DNA from: Lucifugimonas sp038150225
GTDB lineage: Bacteria > Chloroflexota > Dehalococcoidia > Lucifugimonadales > Lucifugimonadaceae
Direction: 5' to 3'
DNA: 10,221 nucleotides
Assembly (NCBI GenBank): GCA_038150225.1
Contig: JAYQWG010000050.1
Span: 1-10,221 of the forward strand
Shown here one piece after another: positions 7,029 through 10,221 of the stretch (its first letter is position 1; the number at the start of each line of letters is the position of its first letter). Below the pieces are notes generated by a model. It did not search any database and was not told the origin of the DNA. It saw nothing but the letters and a program-made list of their open reading frames with translations. The position numbers were made by a program, and so were the translations under genes.

Positions 7029-9119
7029 ATGCCTGAAGTAACTCGCCCCGGTAATCCCCATGGAGCTCGAAAGAGCGAGCGCCGCATCGTCACGCTCATG
7101 TTCTGTGACGTTGCAAACTAAACCTCACTCGCAGAAAACATCGATCCTGAAGAGTGGGTCGAGATCATGAACGAAGCATTTGAGAAGATGACGGCACCTA
7201 TCCTTCGCTAAGAAGGCACAGTCGGAAAATTCACCGGTGACGGTCTCATGGCGTTCTTTGGAGCGCCGACAAGCCACGAAGATGATCCTGAGCGAGCGGT
7301 TCGCGCAGGTTTAGAAATCCTGGAAGGCATTTCTGAAATCACCGCCGAAGTTCAACGTGACTACGGTGAGTCTTTCAACCTTCGAATTGGCATAAATACC
7401 GGTCTTGCAGTTGTTGGTGAAGTTGGTACGTCCGCTGTGTCCGAATACACGGCCATTGGCGACGCGGTTAACGTCGCGGCACGGATGGAGCAAACAGCTC
7501 AGCCAGGCAATCTCCAAATTTCTGCCGACACCCAGAAGCTACTCAGCGGTTCATTCCAATACGAAACCCTCGGCGTAATCGATGTAAAAGGCAAGGCAGA
7601 ACCTGTCGATGTGTTACACGTGCTCGGTTTGCAGTTCGATAGCGGTGTATCTCGAAACGTAGCGGCGCCTCTCATTGGCAGAGACGAAGAACTAACGGCG
7701 ATCACAGAGTTGATGCACAAATCCCGCGAAGTCAACGGGCAAGTCGTATCGATCATTGGTGAGGCTGGACTTGGTAAAAGCCGCCTTGTCAGTGAGCTTC
7801 GAAACGAGTGGATCAAGCACGAGCCTGAAATCACCTGGGAGTTTTCTCAAGGTATCCCGTATGACATGGGTCGCCCATATTCGATATTCCAGAACCTTGT
7901 AAGAGGTATGTTCGGTGTAGAACTGACGGATCCACGAGACGTAATCCACGCGAAAGTAAACGGTGCGCTCAGAGCCATGGGTGGTGCCGAAGAAGCAGTC
8001 AACCTATGCATCGTGGCTGTAGAGAAAATCATTGCGGCAAAAGTGCTTTTCGAAGCGCCGAATTTCTCAGCTGAAGCAATCAAGAACGACGTATTCAGTG
8101 TCGTGGTTCCGGCGTTCGTCGCCGCCGAAAACGAGTCTCCACGAGCAGTGATTTTCGATGATCTTCAGTGGTCGGACGAGACCTCAAAAGAGTTGATTAT
8201 CAATAAGCTCGATTACGTCACCGGAACGAAAACCGTGTTGATCCTGGCGTTCCGGCCTGCCCCAGACTCTCCAGCGCAGGAAATTCGTGACGCCGTACAG
8301 TCGAAAGTTCCGGACAAGTACAGCGAGTTTGTAATTGAACCCCTCGGTGTTGATGACACGAACGAACTGATTACGGAGCTTCTCCATATCAAGGACATTC
8401 CCGATGCTGCAAGGGAACTGGTGCTTCGCAAAGCTGAGGGCAATCCATACTTCGTCGAAGAGGTTGTTCGCTGATTCGTAGACCAGGAGATGGTACGTAG
8501 CACTTCAAACGGTCTTGAATGGGACGAATCCAAAGACGTTTCAGAGATAGCGTTACCTGATATAGTACAGTCGTAGCTGATGGCTCGGATGGATCGTCTG
8601 ACCGATGACGCTCGAGACACCCCGCAGCTCGCATCCGTAATTGGCCGAAATTTCTATCACAGGATCCTCGGAAAGATTTCAGACTCCAGTCTTGAGCTTG
8701 ACACTCAGCTCACAACGCTCGAAAACCACGAGATGATCGAACCTAAGACCGATCAATCTGAGCTTCAGTACCTCTTCAAGCACGAACTCGCCAGGGACGC
8801 TGCATACAACTCGATAATGTTGAGACGAAGACGCTCTCTCCACCTTCAGGTAGCGGAAGCGATGGAGTCGGTTTTTGAGAACGACCTGGAAGACAATGCG
8901 CATCGTCTTGGCTATCACTTCTCGGTCGCAAACGACCACGAGCGGGCAATGAAGTATTTCGAGCTGGCGTCAGATGTCGCCACCGGAATTGATGCTCGAG
9001 TCGAGGCTGCAGATCATTTGCGCAACGCGATCACCGCGGCAACAAACATGAACGCATCTGCGGAAAAGATTTCCAGCCTCAACAGTCAACTTTCACTACT
9101 GGTTTCAGCGAGCGCGTAG
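7029..9119 (+). pseudogene. Class III adenylate cyclase-AAA ATPase fusion with four in-frame stops
   Basis: From ATG 7029 one frame runs about 696 codons with no indel but with stops at codon 31 (TAA 7119-7121), 61 (TAA 7209-7211), 482 (TGA 8472-8474) and 516 (TAG 8574-8576). The cyclase domain (about 18-190) has metal Asp D27 in FCDVA, K67 and D71 in GKFTGDG, T141, N148 and R152 in YTAIGDAVNVAARME. An ATPase domain follows with Walker A GEAGLGKS (244-251) and Walker B VIFDDLQW (377/378). The C-terminus begins helical, TPR-like repeats but ends at about 695 residues, shorter than the roughly 1000 usual in this family. Intact relatives make cAMP or act as signalling ATPases. The stops replace residues normally encoded one base away (for example RYEGTV and VVRSF). 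Either the gene decayed recently or the stops are sequence errors; the downstream gene follows at 21 bp. Confidence 0.8.
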
Positions 9120-9140
9120 CTTACCAAGCGAGGAGATTAA

Positions 9141-9971
9141 ATGTTCGCGACTATCGGACACACGTTCGAACTGATGAAGATGAGCTGGGGTGTCCTTATG
9201 AAGGACAAAGAACTCCTATTCTTCCCGCTGTTCACCGTCATCGGATTGGTGATCACTATAGGTATATTTCTGGCAGTCGCAGGCTCGATGGGATCGATTG
9301 AACGGCTAGACGCCGGAGCAACGAGCAGGGGTGATCAGATCCTGTACGCACTCGCATTTTTCAGCGCTTACTTCGTGGTCATCTTCTTCAACGCTGCGCT
9401 AGTCTCGGCTGCTCTTGATCGTCTCAGGGGCGGAGATCCCAACGTGAGGTCTGGCCTCTCACACGCGTTCGCTCACATTCATGTGATCTTCCTTTGGGCA
9501 TTGATTGCAGCAACCGTTGGACTTGCACTTCAACTCCTTAGGGCCAACCAGAGAAACGCATTCGCACGAATCGTTATCGACATGATTGGTGGAGTTTGGG
9601 AATTCCTCACATTCTTCGTTATCCCGATTCTAGTCTCTGAAAACGTCGGTCCTATAGACGCCATAAAGCGCTCGTCCGGCCTCGTAAGAAAAACCTGGGG
9701 ACGTCAGATCACCGCTTCGTTCGGATTTATGATCGTCTACATACTCGCCGGAATCGTCGGTCTTGTCCCGGCTTTATTGATCGGAGCGATTTCCGGGCTT
9801 GCAGGCATGGTTCTAGGAATCATCACGGTCGGACTGGCGATATGTACAGTGCAGGCACTCGAAGGAATTTTCAAAGCCGCTCTTTACGAATTCGCAATGG
9901 GTGAAAAGCCAGCAGAATTCGACCTCCGCACTTTGCAAACCGCGTACCGCCCTGCCCCTGCCAATTCGTAG
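9141..9971 (+). CDS. Six-span membrane protein, DUF6159-like
   Basis: The 276-residue protein has about six hydrophobic segments, near 27-48, 67-90, 112-131, 149-166, 192-216 and 219-240. The start MFATIGHTFELMKMSWGVL, the motif KDKELLFFPL before the first span, and the central SENVGPIDAIKRS...KTWG stretch fit the uncharacterised DUF6159 family of bacterial membrane proteins. The conserved cytoplasmic loop between spans 4 and 5 is typical. No catalytic residues or transport role can be named. A strong ribosome-binding site, GAGGAG at 9130-9135, lies 5 bases ahead of the ATG. The gene follows the cyclase pseudogene by 21 bp and may once have shared its transcript. Unlike its neighbour, it is uninterrupted. 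Confidence 0.8.
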   Translation: MFATIGHTFELMKMSWGVLMKDKELLFFPLFTVIGLVITIGIFLAVAGSMGSIERLDAGATSRGDQILYALAFFSAYFVVIFFNAALVSAALDRLRGGDPNVRSGLSHAFAHIHVIFLWALIAATVGLALQLLRANQRNAFARIVIDMIGGVWEFLTFFVIPILVSENVGPIDAIKRSSGLVRKTWGRQITASFGFMIVYILAGIVGLVPALLIGAISGLAGMVLGIITVGLAICTVQALEGIFKAALYEFAMGEKPAEFDLRTLQTAYRPAPANS

Positions 9972-9986
9972 CAAGCTGACGCGAAC

Positions 9987-10053
9987 GCACCTCACATCGC
10001 GGCTTCACTGTAGAAGTGCTGTGAGGTGCTTCACGGAAGGCAACTGCTTCCGT
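9987..10053. terminator. Two tandem hairpins between convergent genes
   Basis: The first hairpin has perfect 10-bp arms, GCACCTCACA (9987-9996) and TGTGAGGTGC (10020-10029). Its loop contains a small inner stem, CTTC/GAAG. The second has 7-bp arms, ACGGAAG (10033-10039) and CTTCCGT (10047-10053), with a 7-base loop. They sit just after the stop of the 9141 gene and before the convergent gene's stop at 10101. No strong T run follows on either strand, so termination is plausible but not certain; mRNA 3'-end protection is another option. Confidence 0.55.
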
Positions 10054-10100
10054 CGATAAACCTAATTTTACGGGTTACGCGTGACTAGTCCACATCACCC

Positions 10101-10221
10101 TTAGACGCCCAATTGCGAAGCAAGATCTATGAAGTCTCGGGCTGAAACATCGGCTTCAGGAGCCGGCTCTAAATCAGGTTTTCTCGCGGAATTTCCGTAC
10201 TCGTCCGGGCGCGCCACGAAG
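10101..10221 (-). CDS. C-terminal end of an unrecognised protein
   Basis: A minus-strand frame is open from the right edge of the window to TAA at 10101-10103, giving 39 residues. It begins FVARPDEYG and ends with DFIDLASQLGV. The composition (a polar, proline- and acid-rich linker followed by an amphipathic C-terminal helix) and the convergent hairpins just beyond the stop suggest a real gene that starts outside the window. I do not recognise the family. A chance open frame of this length is possible. Confidence 0.5.
   Translation of the reverse strand, partial: FVARPDEYGNSARKPDLEPAPEADVSARDFIDLASQLGV

Noticed and set aside
8472..8474. TGA in the cyclase frame read as selenocysteine
   Set aside because: The position is normally a non-catalytic serine-like residue, and the same frame also has two TAA and one TAG, which selenocysteine cannot explain.
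8213..8620. 135-codon minus-strand frame antisense to the cyclase region
   Set aside because: It is serine-rich shadow sequence; the plus strand carries the clear ATPase-family sequence.
1..10221. CRISPR array, tRNA/rRNA, insertion sequence or prophage genes
   Set aside because: No regularly spaced repeats, cloverleaf-like sequence, transposase or phage structural motif was seen.

Overview
The window looks like a chromosomal accessory stretch of a free-living bacterium of near-balanced base composition. A dehydratase-type enolase-superfamily enzyme, a two-subunit molybdenum hydroxylase and an SRPBCC protein together recall marine Chloroflexota of the SAR202 group. That placement is inferred from gene content only; there is no rRNA or other marker gene here.

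Layout, left to right. Positions 2-328 hold the 3' end of an SRPBCC-fold gene. Then follow a mandelate racemase/D-galactonate dehydratase-like enzyme (514-1659) and the tRNA U34 hydroxylase TrhO (1792-2721), both on the plus strand. Positions 2722-3271 lack an intact gene but carry a decayed response-regulator receiver domain (about 2899-3135) in two reading frames. Two very small membrane-protein genes (3272-3451 and 3448-3552, overlapping by ATGA) lead into folE, GTP cyclohydrolase I (3578-4174). A strong palindromic terminator (4201-4227) closes that group and can also serve the convergent minus-strand genes.

The minus-strand pair 6776->4388 encodes a [2Fe-2S] subunit and a molybdopterin-binding subunit of the isoquinoline/nicotinate dehydrogenase type. 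The genes overlap by 8 bp, and no FAD subunit or cytochrome gene is next to them. Divergent from this pair is a class III adenylate cyclase-AAA ATPase gene (7029-9119). It stays in one frame for about 700 codons with all core motifs but has four in-frame stop codons (TAA, TAA, TGA, TAG), so it is annotated as a pseudogene. A six-helix DUF6159-like membrane protein follows after 21 bp (9141-9971). Two tandem hairpins (9987-10053) separate it from the 3' end of an unrecognised minus-strand gene that runs off the right edge (10101-10221).

Functionally the region is mixed: acid-sugar catabolism, tRNA modification, pterin synthesis, oxidation of an unknown (probably N-heterocyclic or aldehyde) substrate, and remnants of signalling genes. 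I see no phage, CRISPR array, insertion sequence, tRNA or rRNA. The items most worth a second look are the quadruply interrupted cyclase, the pair of tiny membrane proteins ahead of folE, and the FAD-less molybdenum hydroxylase.
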